From Minisyncoccota bacterium (lineage in GTDB: Bacteria; Patescibacteriota; Microgenomatia; UBA1400; PJMF01): a stretch of DNA of 42,073 nucleotides. Of the stretch, positions 23,377 to 31,711 are shown piece after piece. Below the pieces are notes generated by a model. That model was given only the letters and a program-made list of their open reading frames with translations, was not told the origin of the DNA and searched no databases. The DNA lies in assembly GCA_009991965.1 (NCBI GenBank), contig JAACWQ010000004.1, positions 1 through 42,073 of the forward strand, written 5' to 3'. Position 1 is the stretch's first letter. Each line of letters opens with the position of its first letter. The position numbers and the translations under genes are program-made.

Positions 23377-24087
23377 CTAATAAAACTTTTCGTGATGAAT
23401 GCGTTGCTCTGTCACTCCTTTTGCAAGTACTGTTTGGCTCACATCTGTAATCATCTTTGTACTGCCACAAAGATAATAGCCTACTCCCGCTGCTTGCTCA
23501 TGGGTATTGAGACAGTCAGTCACTCTACCACGACACAGTGGCCAAGCTTGCTCTGCCTGTGAAAGCACCGGATGAAAGGAAAAGTTAGGAAACGACTGCG
23601 CGAGTTCTTCAAACTCATCTTCCCAGAACAGAGTGTTGGCATGACGCATACCCCAATACAAGGTGATTGGTCGTGTGTCTTTTACTACCTGGAGACGCTC
23701 GAGCAACATAGAGCGAAATGGAGCAATACCAGATCCAGTGGCAACGAGTGCGAGTGATGTCTCTGCTTCGTCAGCGACGATGGTAAAAATTCCGAGGGGC
23801 GCAAGCAGTTCAATTTCTTGGCCAAATTGCAGATTTTCCAAATAGGTACAACCAACACCTGCAGGTTGATGATCAATCAGTAGTTCGAAACCATGCGAGA
23901 CTGCTGGAGAGGAACAAATTGAGTATGATCGACGCTCACCTTTCTCTGACACTTTGAGTGAAGCGTACTGTCCAGCCGAAAAGACCAACTCATTTGGCTC
24001 GACTAATTCAAAATAGTACTGCACAAAACGCTCGTTGAGCTGTTGCTTATCTTCTAGCTTGGCACGGTATTGTTTCGGAGGATTCAT
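23377..24087 (-). CDS. FAD/NAD(P)H-dependent ferredoxin reductase-like oxidoreductase
   Basis: Ferredoxin-NADP reductase superfamily. The FAD-binding barrel carries GERRSYSICSSP (R-x-Y-S at residues 53-56). The nucleotide domain has ALVATGSGIAPFRSML, and YYLCGSTKMITDV fits the NAD(P)-site CG motif. 236 residues without an extra Fe-S domain, so it needs a separate ferredoxin, which is encoded next. It is in one strand run with sufS, sufU and yjjX-like genes, suggesting it supplies electrons for Fe-S assembly or another ferredoxin-dependent step. Confidence 0.87.
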   Translation of the reverse strand: MNPPKQYRAKLEDKQQLNERFVQYYFELVEPNELVFSAGQYASLKVSEKGERRSYSICSSPAVSHGFELLIDHQPAGVGCTYLENLQFGQEIELLAPLGIFTIVADEAETSLALVATGSGIAPFRSMLLERLQVVKDTRPITLYWGMRHANTLFWEDEFEELAQSFPNFSFHPVLSQAEQAWPLCRGRVTDCLNTHEQAAGVGYYLCGSTKMITDVSQTVLAKGVTEQRIHHEKFY

Positions 24088-24093
24088 TGTGTA

Positions 24094-24633
24094 TTATTTT
24101 TTGATATCTTGCTCCCAGTCACGACCAAACCACAGACCGAGTGCGAGCTTTGCAATACTAGCATACTCTGTGGTGCGATCAACAAAATTGCGGGTAATCA
24201 CTCCTATTGCGCCCTGTTTTTGTTTGATGTTGTCGCCAGCGAAAAGCGCACTGACCGCTGGACCCATTTCTGCTCCAGCAGCGAGTTTGTCTGCGATTAC
24301 TTTTGGCAATTTAAAGCGTGCGCCATTGCTTTCATAGTAATTCCCTGCTGTATCGAGCACTGCAGCCCAAACTGTTGACCAGAGCTCACCATTGAAAGTG
24401 TGAACACCACCTTCGAGTCCAAGACCAAGTTGGGTTGTTTTTCCACCTGCTGTAAGGGCGGCTTGTGCCCGAGCGCACGCGCCCTGGCGAGTTTCTTCGT
24501 CGCTGCGCGGTTGCTCTGAAACACCACTCTGGACTTCGAAACCTGCAACAACTACATCTGGCCACTGACCTTGGGCGGCAACACGTACTGCATTGAGTTT
24601 TACTGGGTTGGTGCTACCGACTGCGATTTTCAT
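24094..24633 (-). CDS. yjjX: Inosine/xanthosine triphosphatase (YjjX/NTPase family)
   Basis: House-cleaning enzyme that hydrolyses non-canonical ITP/XTP. The N-terminus MKIAVGSTNPVKLNAV is the family substrate loop. Further motifs are SDEETRQGACARAQAAL, GLGLEGGVHTF and the C-terminal GAIGVITRNFVDRTTEY. 179 residues from ATG 24633, which overlaps the sufU stop as ATGA. A longer frame to 24681 is rejected because homologues start at MKIAVGS. Coupling to sufU is unexpected functionally. Confidence 0.9.
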   Translation of the reverse strand: MKIAVGSTNPVKLNAVRVAAQGQWPDVVVAGFEVQSGVSEQPRSDEETRQGACARAQAALTAGGKTTQLGLGLEGGVHTFNGELWSTVWAAVLDTAGNYYESNGARFKLPKVIADKLAAGAEMGPAVSALFAGDNIKQKQGAIGVITRNFVDRTTEYASIAKLALGLWFGRDWEQDIKK

Positions 24634-25004
24634 GTTTTTGCTAACAATTTTTGTACCGTGTTTAAACCAAGAAGTAAACACTTCTTGCGGGCAGTGGAAA
24701 ATGACTCAATACCAAGCCAACCAAGGAGTGTTTGTTCGTCCCAAGCAAGTACTTCGATAACCTTTTTTCCTCGGATATGGTCTGAAAGTAAACTCAGGCT
24801 CGCTGTACTGATGACGCAACCAGTCCCTTCCCAAGACAAGGTTGAAATACTCCGTTTGTCATCGCTTAGTTTGAGAAAGATGTGGCAGCTATCACCACAA
24901 GAATTGGTCGCTGGTGGAGAGCTGAGGTCAGCATCTGGCAACTGCCCTTTATTGTGAGGGTTGCGTGCCGCCTCGAGTAGTTCTTCGTGATATAGATCGT
25001 CCAT
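24630..25004 (-). CDS. sufU: SufU-like Fe-S scaffold / sulfur acceptor
   Basis: IscU/SufU family protein receiving sulfur from SufS. Conserved ligands are visible: NSCGD (C36, D38), EGTGC (C63) and ARKKC (C109), matching the Cys-Asp-Cys-Cys zinc/sulfur-transfer site of SufU. The N-terminus LYHEELLEAARNPHNKG is also typical. 124 residues, about 20 shorter than the B. subtilis protein. It is encoded 10 bases after sufS on the same strand. Confidence 0.9.
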   Translation of the reverse strand: MDDLYHEELLEAARNPHNKGQLPDADLSSPPATNSCGDSCHIFLKLSDDKRSISTLSWEGTGCVISTASLSLLSDHIRGKKVIEVLAWDEQTLLGWLGIESFSTARKKCLLLGLNTVQKLLAKT

Positions 25005-25014
25005 CAGATTCTTT

Positions 25015-26268
25015 CTATACTTTGAAAACTTGCCGCACTTTTGCCAAACCAGTTACGAGCGCATCAATGTCTGCTGTCGTATTATAGATGTTGCAGCTTG
25101 CCCGCACACTCGCGACCCAACCAAACTGCTCATGCAGTGGCATTGTGCAGTGATGGCCACTGCGAACTGCCACACCGACACTGTCGAGCACCTGCGCTAC
25201 ATCGTGGGCGTGAACACCTTTGTAAATGAAAGCTACAGAGCCAACGCGATCGACTTCACTTTCACTAAAATCCTGCGGGCCGATGATTTCTAGTTCTGGA
25301 ATTGCTGAGAGTTTTTCGAGCGCATAGAGTACCAGTTCCAAATCGTGCTGACCGACATCACTCATGTGCAATTTGGTGAGATACGCGCAGGCTGCTGCTA
25401 GACCAACTGCGCTGGCTACATCTGGTGTACCAGCTACAAACCGCTCACTGAGTTCATCGGTGAAAGTAGTCGCGTCTTTGGTAACCGCGGCAATCATACC
25501 GCCACCAAACAACCATGGTCGCATTTCACCAGACTGCAGTAGCGATTGGCGAACAAGTAAGCCACCAATCCCCATCGGACCGAGCATTTTGTGGCCACTA
25601 AAAACGAGAAAATCTACATCTAGTTTGGCAAATGAAACAGGAATGTGCGGTGCAGACTGCGCAGCGTCGATGAGTATACGAATGTCTGGTTGCAGCGCGC
25701 GGGCTTGCACAATGATTTCTGCAACTGGATTGAGTGTACCGAGTGTATTTGAAACGTGTGTGAGTGCGAGCAACCGCACTTTTGGTAATGAAAGTTTGGC
25801 TGCAAGTGATTTTTGGTCTAACCGTCCCTCTTTTGTGATCTCGATGTACTCGACAGTGGCGCCGGTGCGCCGGGCAAGTTCTTGCCAACACACAATGTTT
25901 GAGTGATGCTCCATGAGCGTGGTGAGAATAATATCGCCAAATTGTACATTGTGATCGCCCCAACCATACGCAACGCCATTGATTGCTTCCGTCGTATTGC
26001 GCGTAATAATCAATTCTTCTGGATTGGCATCAAAAAACTTTGCAATCGTAGCCCTACTCTCGTCCCAAACTTGCGTGCTTCTGTCTGAGAGCTGATGGAC
26101 ACCGCGGTGCACATTGGCATTGCTTGTCTGGTAATACTTGGTAATTGCGTCAAGAACTACTTGTGGTTTTTGGCTCGTAGCCGCGCTGTCGAGATAGACA
26201 AGTTTCTCTCCCCGTGGATTTTGGGAAAAAATGGGAAAATCTTGGCGAATAGTTTTTGGGTTGAACAT
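25015..26268 (-). CDS. sufS: Cysteine desulfurase SufS (group II)
   Basis: PLP enzyme that takes sulfur from cysteine and passes it to SufU. It shows YLDSAATSQKP, the TTEAIN/THVSNTLG segments, the PLP lysine in FSGHKMLGPMG (K227) and the persulfide cysteine in VRSGHHCTMPLHE (C374), a group II/SufS pattern. 417 residues from ATG 26268; a TTG 12 bases upstream is rejected. It follows the first glycosidase-like gene by 8 bases without a visible promoter, so it may be read from the promoter of that secreted-protein gene. Confidence 0.95.
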   Translation of the reverse strand: MFNPKTIRQDFPIFSQNPRGEKLVYLDSAATSQKPQVVLDAITKYYQTSNANVHRGVHQLSDRSTQVWDESRATIAKFFDANPEELIITRNTTEAINGVAYGWGDHNVQFGDIILTTLMEHHSNIVCWQELARRTGATVEYIEITKEGRLDQKSLAAKLSLPKVRLLALTHVSNTLGTLNPVAEIIVQARALQPDIRILIDAAQSAPHIPVSFAKLDVDFLVFSGHKMLGPMGIGGLLVRQSLLQSGEMRPWLFGGGMIAAVTKDATTFTDELSERFVAGTPDVASAVGLAAACAYLTKLHMSDVGQHDLELVLYALEKLSAIPELEIIGPQDFSESEVDRVGSVAFIYKGVHAHDVAQVLDSVGVAVRSGHHCTMPLHEQFGWVASVRASCNIYNTTADIDALVTGLAKVRQVFKV

Positions 26269-26276
26269 CCTGGTCT

Positions 26277-27506
26277 TCAAATCCTTACATCAAAATTGGC
26301 AACAATGGTCGCTAGATCATCGGCATTTATAACACAGTCCCCGATTTGGTTGTACGCACAGTTTTGCTGCATATAATACTGATAATCCAAGTTGTAATCA
26401 AAAATGTCAACTTGATTATCTTTATTTAGATCCCCCAGCAAAGGAATCGGACTAGGTGAAGGGGTTGGTGTGGGAAAAGGTGTGGGAACTGGAGTTGGAA
26501 TTGGGGTTGGCAACGGTTGCGGACAATACCGAGTAGCGTAATCATGAAACACTGTGTATGTCGGCCTTTTTCTACCCGTCGCATCAATCAGTCCCATTCT
26601 CAAAGTGTCTGCAAAATCCATAACTGTATGAAATGACGCGATCTCAACAAATGAGAACTCGTTTGAAAGCAAACGATCAAACGTTTGACGCAAATAATCC
26701 GCTGCCTCATTTTCTGAAATGCTATGTTCGTAGCCCTGGGCGACATTCCACCCATACTCAGTCATCCAAATCGGTTTGTGATATTTTTCGTACATGTGCT
26801 TAACACCATCTAAATTGGCTGGACCAAACCAGTTGTACGGATGCAAAGTCATCACATCATACGATCTCCCGCCAGGACTATTGTGCAATACGTCCATAAA
26901 TCCTTCATCGTTTCCGTCTAGTCCACCCACAGAAAGCTGAATCTGAGGATTTATTGCTTTTAAAGTTTTGTAGGTGACATCGAGCCAGTATGCATACTCT
27001 CGCACTGACTCTTCAGTATTTCTGCAGCCGTCCACATTCGAACCACAGCCATTTTGTTCATTCCAAAAAATATATCGATTCACCTGAGGATGCCTGGTAG
27101 CAAGAGCACGAATAAATTGTTCGTAATCTGCTTGTGCGTCTCGTCTCGGCAAAGCTTTGTGTGGTGGTAAATTACCCTCCTTTGCCCAATCAGGAGTACA
27201 ACAAATCATCACAGTATTACCTAAATTTCTGGCCTCAGCTTGCGCTAAAGTCGAGTCAAAAAGGCTGAAATCAATTGCGCCTCGAGTTGGCTCGGCAATA
27301 TCCCAATTTACGGCCAAACCCACGTAGGTAGCGCCAGCTTCCTGAATTGCTGCATAAACAGCGGGTTCATCCGTAGCTTTGTTGAGACCAAACAGCAGCG
27401 GACGAGTTGTGTTTTGGCAAGTTGGATCAGCTGCGCAAACGGGTGAGACTAGATATAACAAGCAAAAAAATACTGAGAACAATAAAATGCCTGTCAATCG
27501 TTTCAT
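26277..27506 (-). CDS. Secreted GH-A clan glycosidase-like protein with dockerin-like tail (copy A)
   Basis: Signal peptide (MKRLTGILLFSVFFCLLYLVSPVCA) then a (beta/alpha)8 glycosidase-like domain. FWNEQNG (E150) fits the acid/base Glu and WMTEYGWN (E250) the nucleophile Glu, as in GH39/GH5-like enzymes. A Pro-Thr linker (PTPIPTPVPTPFPT) leads to GDLNKDNQVDIFDYNL and a second, weaker repeat NQIGDCVINADDLATI, the duplicated calcium-loop layout of type I dockerins. Seven cysteines lie in the mature domain. The start is ATG 27506, 7 bases after TACAAT. It is a tandem paralogue of the next upstream gene. Its glycan substrate is unknown. Confidence 0.82.
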   Translation of the reverse strand: MKRLTGILLFSVFFCLLYLVSPVCAADPTCQNTTRPLLFGLNKATDEPAVYAAIQEAGATYVGLAVNWDIAEPTRGAIDFSLFDSTLAQAEARNLGNTVMICCTPDWAKEGNLPPHKALPRRDAQADYEQFIRALATRHPQVNRYIFWNEQNGCGSNVDGCRNTEESVREYAYWLDVTYKTLKAINPQIQLSVGGLDGNDEGFMDVLHNSPGGRSYDVMTLHPYNWFGPANLDGVKHMYEKYHKPIWMTEYGWNVAQGYEHSISENEAADYLRQTFDRLLSNEFSFVEIASFHTVMDFADTLRMGLIDATGRKRPTYTVFHDYATRYCPQPLPTPIPTPVPTPFPTPTPSPSPIPLLGDLNKDNQVDIFDYNLDYQYYMQQNCAYNQIGDCVINADDLATIVANFDVRI

Positions 27507-27513
27507 AAGAAAA

Positions 27514-27542
27514 ATTGTAATCTGGTTGGGTACAGACCACAA
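27514..27542 (-). promoter_or_regulatory. Promoter of glycosidase copy A
   Basis: On the minus strand, TTGTGG (27542-27537), a 17-base spacer and TACAAT (27519-27514) end 7 bases before ATG 27506. The spacing is ideal and predicts a leaderless mRNA. Confidence 0.5.
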
Positions 27543-27566
27543 GCACAACCGAAGTTGCTGTGGCCT

Positions 27567-28790
27567 TCAAATCCACATATCAAAATTGGCAACAATTGCT
27601 CCAACGTCATCTGCGTCTATCATACAGTCTCCAACTAGATTGTAAGCACAGTTTTCTTGCGAGAAATACTGATACAACAAATTGTAGTCAAAGATATCTA
27701 CCAGGTTGTTTCTATCAAGATCCCCCAGCAAAGGAATTGGAGTTGGCGTGGGGGTATGTATTGGGGCTGTAGGAATAGGAGTGGGGGTAGGTTGTGGACA
27801 AAGACGGGTGGCAAAATTTTGAAATACCGAATACCACGGTCGCTTATTTCCGTTGTTGTCAATCAGTCCCATTGCAGGGTCACTAGAAAAGTCTCCCATC
27901 GTGTGAAAAAAGGCTGCCGTCACAAAAGAAAATTCATCAGAGGTCAATCTTTGGAGTGTTGCCGACAAATACTCTGCTCCCTGTGCTTCTGTACTTGAAG
28001 TGTCTGCGCCCGGCATAACATTCCAACCGTACTCAGTGATCCAAATAGGTTTTTGTACAATTTGATATAAATGCTTGACGCTATCGAGATCGGCTGCACC
28101 ATGCCAACTGTATGGATGGATTGAAAACACATCATAGGAGTGCCCACCAGGACTGTTGTGCAAACGATCGACAAATGCATCATCCATACGATCCAAACCG
28201 CCTACTGAGAGTTGTATCGATGGGTCAACACCTTTGAGTGCTGAATAGGTGACGTCAAGCCAATAGGCGTACTCTCTCACAGAGTCATCCGTATTACCGC
28301 AGCCGCCTGCGCTAGAACCGCAACCATTTTGCTCATTCCAAAACTCATATCGCTTGATTTGAGGGTACCGTCTCGCTGCTGTCTGAATAAAACGTACGTA
28401 CTCTTGAGCAAACTCGCGCTTTGGCAAAGCTTGGTGCGCAGGAAGACCTCCTTCTTTTGCCCAGGCTGGCGTACCAGTGATAAGTACTGTCAATGCAAGC
28501 TTATATTTCTCTGCTTCCTTTGTGTCTGCGTCCAATTGCGCAAAATTATACGTGCCATGATTCCTTTCAGATAAATCCCAATTGAGCACTAATTTTGTTG
28601 CGGTTCCTCCTACATTGCTGATTGCCTGATACATGTTGCCGACATTTCCCCCAGGATTAATGCCAAATAACAACGGGCGACTAAAATTTTGGCACGTCGG
28701 ATCTGCGGCTGTTACCGAAGGTATTTTTGAGATAGAGAAAAAAACAATCGAAACAAAAACTAAAACGCCGGAAAAAAGTATAAATTTCAT
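27567..28790 (-). CDS. Secreted GH-A clan glycosidase-like protein with dockerin-like tail (copy B)
   Basis: Paralogue of copy A along its whole length. It has a signal peptide (MKFILFSGVLVFVSIVFF to SVTA), the same ADPTCQN mature start, FWNEQNG (E153), WITEYGWN (E253), a PTPTPIPTAPIHTPTPTP linker and the GDLDRNNLVDIFDYNL plus VGDCMIDADDVGAIV dockerin-like repeats. The start is ATG 28790, or GTG 28793 lying just before it and 6 bases after TACAAT. It differs from copy A mainly around residues 45-100, suggesting sequence divergence near the substrate face. Both copies end in the same NFD-x-x-I tail. Confidence 0.82.
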   Translation of the reverse strand: MKFILFSGVLVFVSIVFFSISKIPSVTAADPTCQNFSRPLLFGINPGGNVGNMYQAISNVGGTATKLVLNWDLSERNHGTYNFAQLDADTKEAEKYKLALTVLITGTPAWAKEGGLPAHQALPKREFAQEYVRFIQTAARRYPQIKRYEFWNEQNGCGSSAGGCGNTDDSVREYAYWLDVTYSALKGVDPSIQLSVGGLDRMDDAFVDRLHNSPGGHSYDVFSIHPYSWHGAADLDSVKHLYQIVQKPIWITEYGWNVMPGADTSSTEAQGAEYLSATLQRLTSDEFSFVTAAFFHTMGDFSSDPAMGLIDNNGNKRPWYSVFQNFATRLCPQPTPTPIPTAPIHTPTPTPIPLLGDLDRNNLVDIFDYNLLYQYFSQENCAYNLVGDCMIDADDVGAIVANFDMWI

Positions 28791-28799
28791 CACAAAAAA

Positions 28800-28805
28800 A
28801 TTGTA
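28800..28805 (-). promoter_or_regulatory. -10 box of glycosidase copy B
   Basis: TACAAT on the minus strand, 6 bases before GTG 28793 and 9 before ATG 28790. The same hexamer followed by a T-run precedes copy A, so the promoter seems to have been duplicated with the gene. Confidence 0.5.
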
Positions 28806-28851
28806 GGCGAGTTGGGCGCTGATCACAAGGAGGGGGTGTTATTGTACAGTG

Positions 28852-29477
28852 TTACGGGCGCCAGTTCGCGCGGCCAACTTTAGAAACTTCTTGCATATAC
28901 CTCTCATATGCTAGCTTATCATCCTCTCCTAAAATTCGAGCCCAAATTCCTGGGAGGTCGCGATTTAACTCGCTTGAATCAATACCAAAGCCTTCAACCC
29001 AAATGAGTAGCGGCGTTTTGAAACCAATCCAAACTTCTTGAGCAAGTTTGAAAAATAAGTTTTCCTCAGACACATCAACTTTGGCCAATAAAACAGCCAG
29101 CTGTAGCGAACAAGGTTCCAGCGAAGCAACAAAGATCAAAATTTTCTTTAAAGTCTCTCCTGAATCAATAATATCATCCATTACAAGCACATGTGCTCCC
29201 TCAATAAGATGAGGTTTTTTGATCGGCTCAACAAGAGGTTCTCCCGTGGCAACCAAGTTTTGCCCATAGCTACTTGCAGAAATATCATCTATTGTCGTGC
29301 GCACACCAAGTTTATACAGGTCTATCTGTAAAAAAGTTGCAAACACTCATCATCATTCGACCTAACTTTTTTAAAGTTATTTGCTATTTCCCCGGCCAAC
29401 TCAGTAATTCTTTGCAAGACTACCTCATGTGGGATCAAAATTTTGGATTCTCCGGGAAGCTCTGAGTGTTTCGGCAC
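28852..29477 (-). pseudogene. Hypoxanthine phosphoribosyltransferase-like gene, frame-disrupted
   Basis: Two parts in different frames make one HPRT. From GTG 29477 the first frame gives a typical N-terminus (KILIPHEVVLQRITELAGEI) but stops at TAG 29324-29322. The second, open from 29346, continues as LQIDLYKLG, SSYGQ, the PRPP loop VLVMDDIIDSGETL and GFGIDSSELNRDLPG to the normal C-terminus. Compared with E. coli Hpt, about 9-11 residues holding the pyrophosphate-loop segment (VGLLRG in E. coli) are missing at the junction. This indicates a small deletion with frameshift. A perfect TATAAT sits 7 bases before the GTG. It could be a true pseudogene or an assembly error. Confidence 0.8.
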
Positions 29478-29484
29478 AAAAACT

Positions 29485-29490
29485 ATTATA
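29485..29490 (-). promoter_or_regulatory. -10 box of the disrupted HPRT gene
   Basis: Perfect TATAAT on the minus strand ending 7 bases before GTG 29477, the same leaderless layout as elsewhere. It helped identify the true 5' end of the broken gene. Confidence 0.5.
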
Positions 29491-29551
29491 AACTATATCA
29501 AAAGCCTCTAAGTCGGCTGCAGAAAAGTAGTTGTTTTATCTTCGCTGGAGG

Positions 29552-29584
29552 TTTCAACTGTTCCCGAAATGGGAATGGTTGAGA
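29552..29584 (+). repeat. 14-bp hairpin in the intergenic gap 29478-29644
   Basis: TTTCAACTGTTCCC and GGGAATGGTTGAGA pair over 14 positions around loop GAAAT. On the plus strand three positions are G-U pairs; on the minus strand those become A-C mismatches. The asymmetry suggests a plus-strand RNA, if it is RNA at all. No T-tract follows on either strand. The rest of the gap shows nothing recognisable. Confidence 0.4.
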
Positions 29585-29644
29585 AATTTACAAGCTATTA
29601 GTTCGGCCTCTGTTTGAGCTGCTAAGTTTTACCTAACACTTGAA

Positions 29645-29848
29645 CTATAGAAACGAGCCACTTGTTTTTCTTACCCTGTCTTTGGCTTCAGAATGCCGAA
29701 CATATAGGCTCATCAAATAGTCATGTCTCTCAAGTACATAGATATACTCACCAATGGATTCGTTATAGCTTACTCCACCAACAGTAAAAGTCTTTCCTTC
29801 ATAACGAACAGAGTCGCCTTTCTCGAACAATGGTAAGTCTTTAGGCAA
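29645..29848 (-). CDS. Small protein of unknown function next to the nuclease-helicase
   Basis: 67 residues, no family recognised. The N-terminal two thirds look like a small beta barrel (EKGDSVRYEGKTFTVGGVSY, IGEYIYVLERHDY), similar in style to short YorK/DUF-type SH3-like domains. The tail is basic. It starts with TTG 29848, supported by GAGG 8 bases upstream, 15 bases after the nuclease-helicase stop. It probably belongs to the same transcript as that gene. Confidence 0.5.
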   Translation of the reverse strand: MPKDLPLFEKGDSVRYEGKTFTVGGVSYNESIGEYIYVLERHDYLMSLYVRHSEAKDRVRKTSGSFL

Positions 29849-29863
29849 TTATGACCTCACTTT

Positions 29864-31702
29864 CTATAAAGAACCCCTCATATCCTCAAAATGCTTTCTC
29901 GTCTCTTCGTCCAAGAAGTAAACATATACTCCCTTATGAGCTCTCGACATCAAAACTCTATAAACATTCTTTAGATGCTCCTCTATCTGCTTATTTCCTC
30001 GCTTTACCATACTATCAAAAGACTTGTCTGGTTGGGCAATCCAGCCTTTGTTCTCTCGCCAAACTAGATCATCGCCAAAGATTACAGCAATATAATCAAA
30101 CTCAAAACCTTGTGCTGTATACACCGTTCCAACTTGTTCCATACCTGATTCGTCTGTTGCCCACTTCCAAAAATCTTTCTTGTGCTCCCACGGCATTGCA
30201 AAGTCACCAATCACCACATCGCTTACTAGCTGACCATTTTTTAGCGGATCACTCCAAGTCCAGCAGAAGCCTGCCACAATTCTGGCTGAGTTATGTTTTT
30301 CCTTATTTCTCAGCCTGACTTGTTCCATCATTGTCGTGGGTTTATCAAAAATTTTAAACTCCATTTTTGTATCAAACTGCATAATTTCAGATTCTTGAAT
30401 TCCCAGTGCAGCGTCCAACCACTGTAAGTATGAGTCTGAACCGCTGCATCTAAACTGAGTTTCCAGTTGGTACTCAAATACCTTTGCTCCAAATTTTTTC
30501 GCTGATTGTTTAATCAAGTCCACACTGCCAATTTCTGTGGGTCGTACAACCTGTCGCTCATCAATAAAAAAAATGGAAATTTTTGCAGGAGAAATCAAAT
30601 CGTCAATCTGAGGATTCTTTGACTTGAACATGAAAGGAACTCCCCAATCATTACTGTGTGCTCTAAGTCTATGCGCCTCATCACAAATCAAGACATCAAT
30701 AGAATTTTCTTCATTTTTAGTAAAACTATAAAAATATTTGAAAAACATTGAGGATCTCGTGCCAGCAATTTTTCTGAAAGTTTTTGTTAGCGCAGAAGAA
30801 CCAGTCGCATAAAAGGTGGTAAGGCCTTTTCGCATCAGCTGAACCATGGTCTCAAGTGCAATTACTGACTTACCAGTCCCCGGCCCACCTCTCACAATTA
30901 TTACGCTTTTTATTTTTTCCTTTGAGAGCCGACTCACCTGATCCTTGATTGCGTTGTAGGCAGCAATCTGCTCATCGATAAGATTGAATACTTGTTGACC
31001 TCTAATCATATGACCAAATTCCTCTAAGAGTCTTTTTGATGGTCTAACCTTACTAGAATCGAATCTTGCCAACACAGCAGAACCTTTTCCATTGAGCATG
31101 TGGTGCTTGAGATATTCGCCCAATTGAGCAACCTGCCCCTTAGTAAATAGTGGGAAGCGGGCCAAGTCTGTCTGATACTCAGAGTTAAGTAGCGGATCAT
31201 CATTTTCATTTTGAACATAATTGTGGCAATACACACATGCTCGAAGCAGTAGAGGATCTTTTTCTTCAAAAACACTGTACGAATCCTCCATCTCCCGCAC
31301 ATATGCTTCAACCTGAACTGAAGGATGTGCTACCTCTCTAAATCTGCCCGCAATCGGTGTCGACACATTTCCAACTATTTCAGTCTTATGTACCTCAGTC
31401 CATTGTTTTAACTCAACAATCACTGAAGAGTCTTGTGCTTGAGTGTTTTTTGCAAAAAGTAAGACATCAATCCTCTTTGCGGTAAAAGGCAACTCATGCT
31501 CTACAGCAATATGAAAGTCATTTAGCGACACTATATCCAAGGAATCTTTCACGAACCGTAGCGAGTTGTACCACGAACGATATTCGCCTGGACCAACCTT
31601 TCTGCGATAATAATCAGAATATGATTGCGCCAATTGATCGGCGATGGTGTTGTTCATGACATCAAAACGGAAATCTGAAGCTGAAGCTGAATATAATCTC
31701 AT
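29864..31702 (-). CDS. PD-(D/E)XK nuclease fused to a DUF2075 (Schlafen-group-3-like) helicase
   Basis: 612 residues. The N-terminus (MRLYSASASDF, GPGEYRSWYNSLRF, VEHELPFTAKRIDVLLF) is the usual start of DUF2075 proteins. D79 in KRIDVLLF with E97 and K99 in IVELKQW forms a PD-(D/E)XK-type nuclease site. The superfamily I motor has Walker A GGPGTGKS (272-279), Walker B VLICDEAH (337-344), YTAQGFEFDYIAVIFG and RVLMSRAHKGVYVYF. It may cut and unwind nucleic acid. Homologues are often found in defence or mobile-gene contexts. It lies 9 bases after the MazG-like gene in an A+T-richer stretch. Confidence 0.85.
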   Translation of the reverse strand: MRLYSASASDFRFDVMNNTIADQLAQSYSDYYRRKVGPGEYRSWYNSLRFVKDSLDIVSLNDFHIAVEHELPFTAKRIDVLLFAKNTQAQDSSVIVELKQWTEVHKTEIVGNVSTPIAGRFREVAHPSVQVEAYVREMEDSYSVFEEKDPLLLRACVYCHNYVQNENDDPLLNSEYQTDLARFPLFTKGQVAQLGEYLKHHMLNGKGSAVLARFDSSKVRPSKRLLEEFGHMIRGQQVFNLIDEQIAAYNAIKDQVSRLSKEKIKSVIIVRGGPGTGKSVIALETMVQLMRKGLTTFYATGSSALTKTFRKIAGTRSSMFFKYFYSFTKNEENSIDVLICDEAHRLRAHSNDWGVPFMFKSKNPQIDDLISPAKISIFFIDERQVVRPTEIGSVDLIKQSAKKFGAKVFEYQLETQFRCSGSDSYLQWLDAALGIQESEIMQFDTKMEFKIFDKPTTMMEQVRLRNKEKHNSARIVAGFCWTWSDPLKNGQLVSDVVIGDFAMPWEHKKDFWKWATDESGMEQVGTVYTAQGFEFDYIAVIFGDDLVWRENKGWIAQPDKSFDSMVKRGNKQIEEHLKNVYRVLMSRAHKGVYVYFLDEETRKHFEDMRGSL

Positions 31703-31711
31703 CTGTGATAG

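Noticed and set aside
25364-25906. Plus-strand reading frame of 180 codons inside sufS
   Set aside because: Shadow of the sufS coding strand; low-complexity Ser/Ala/Thr composition.
26440-26515. Short repeated motif, possible CRISPR or microsatellite
   Set aside because: It is the Pro-Thr linker of the secreted glycosidase (codon-level repeat). No CRISPR repeats with spacers occur in the window.
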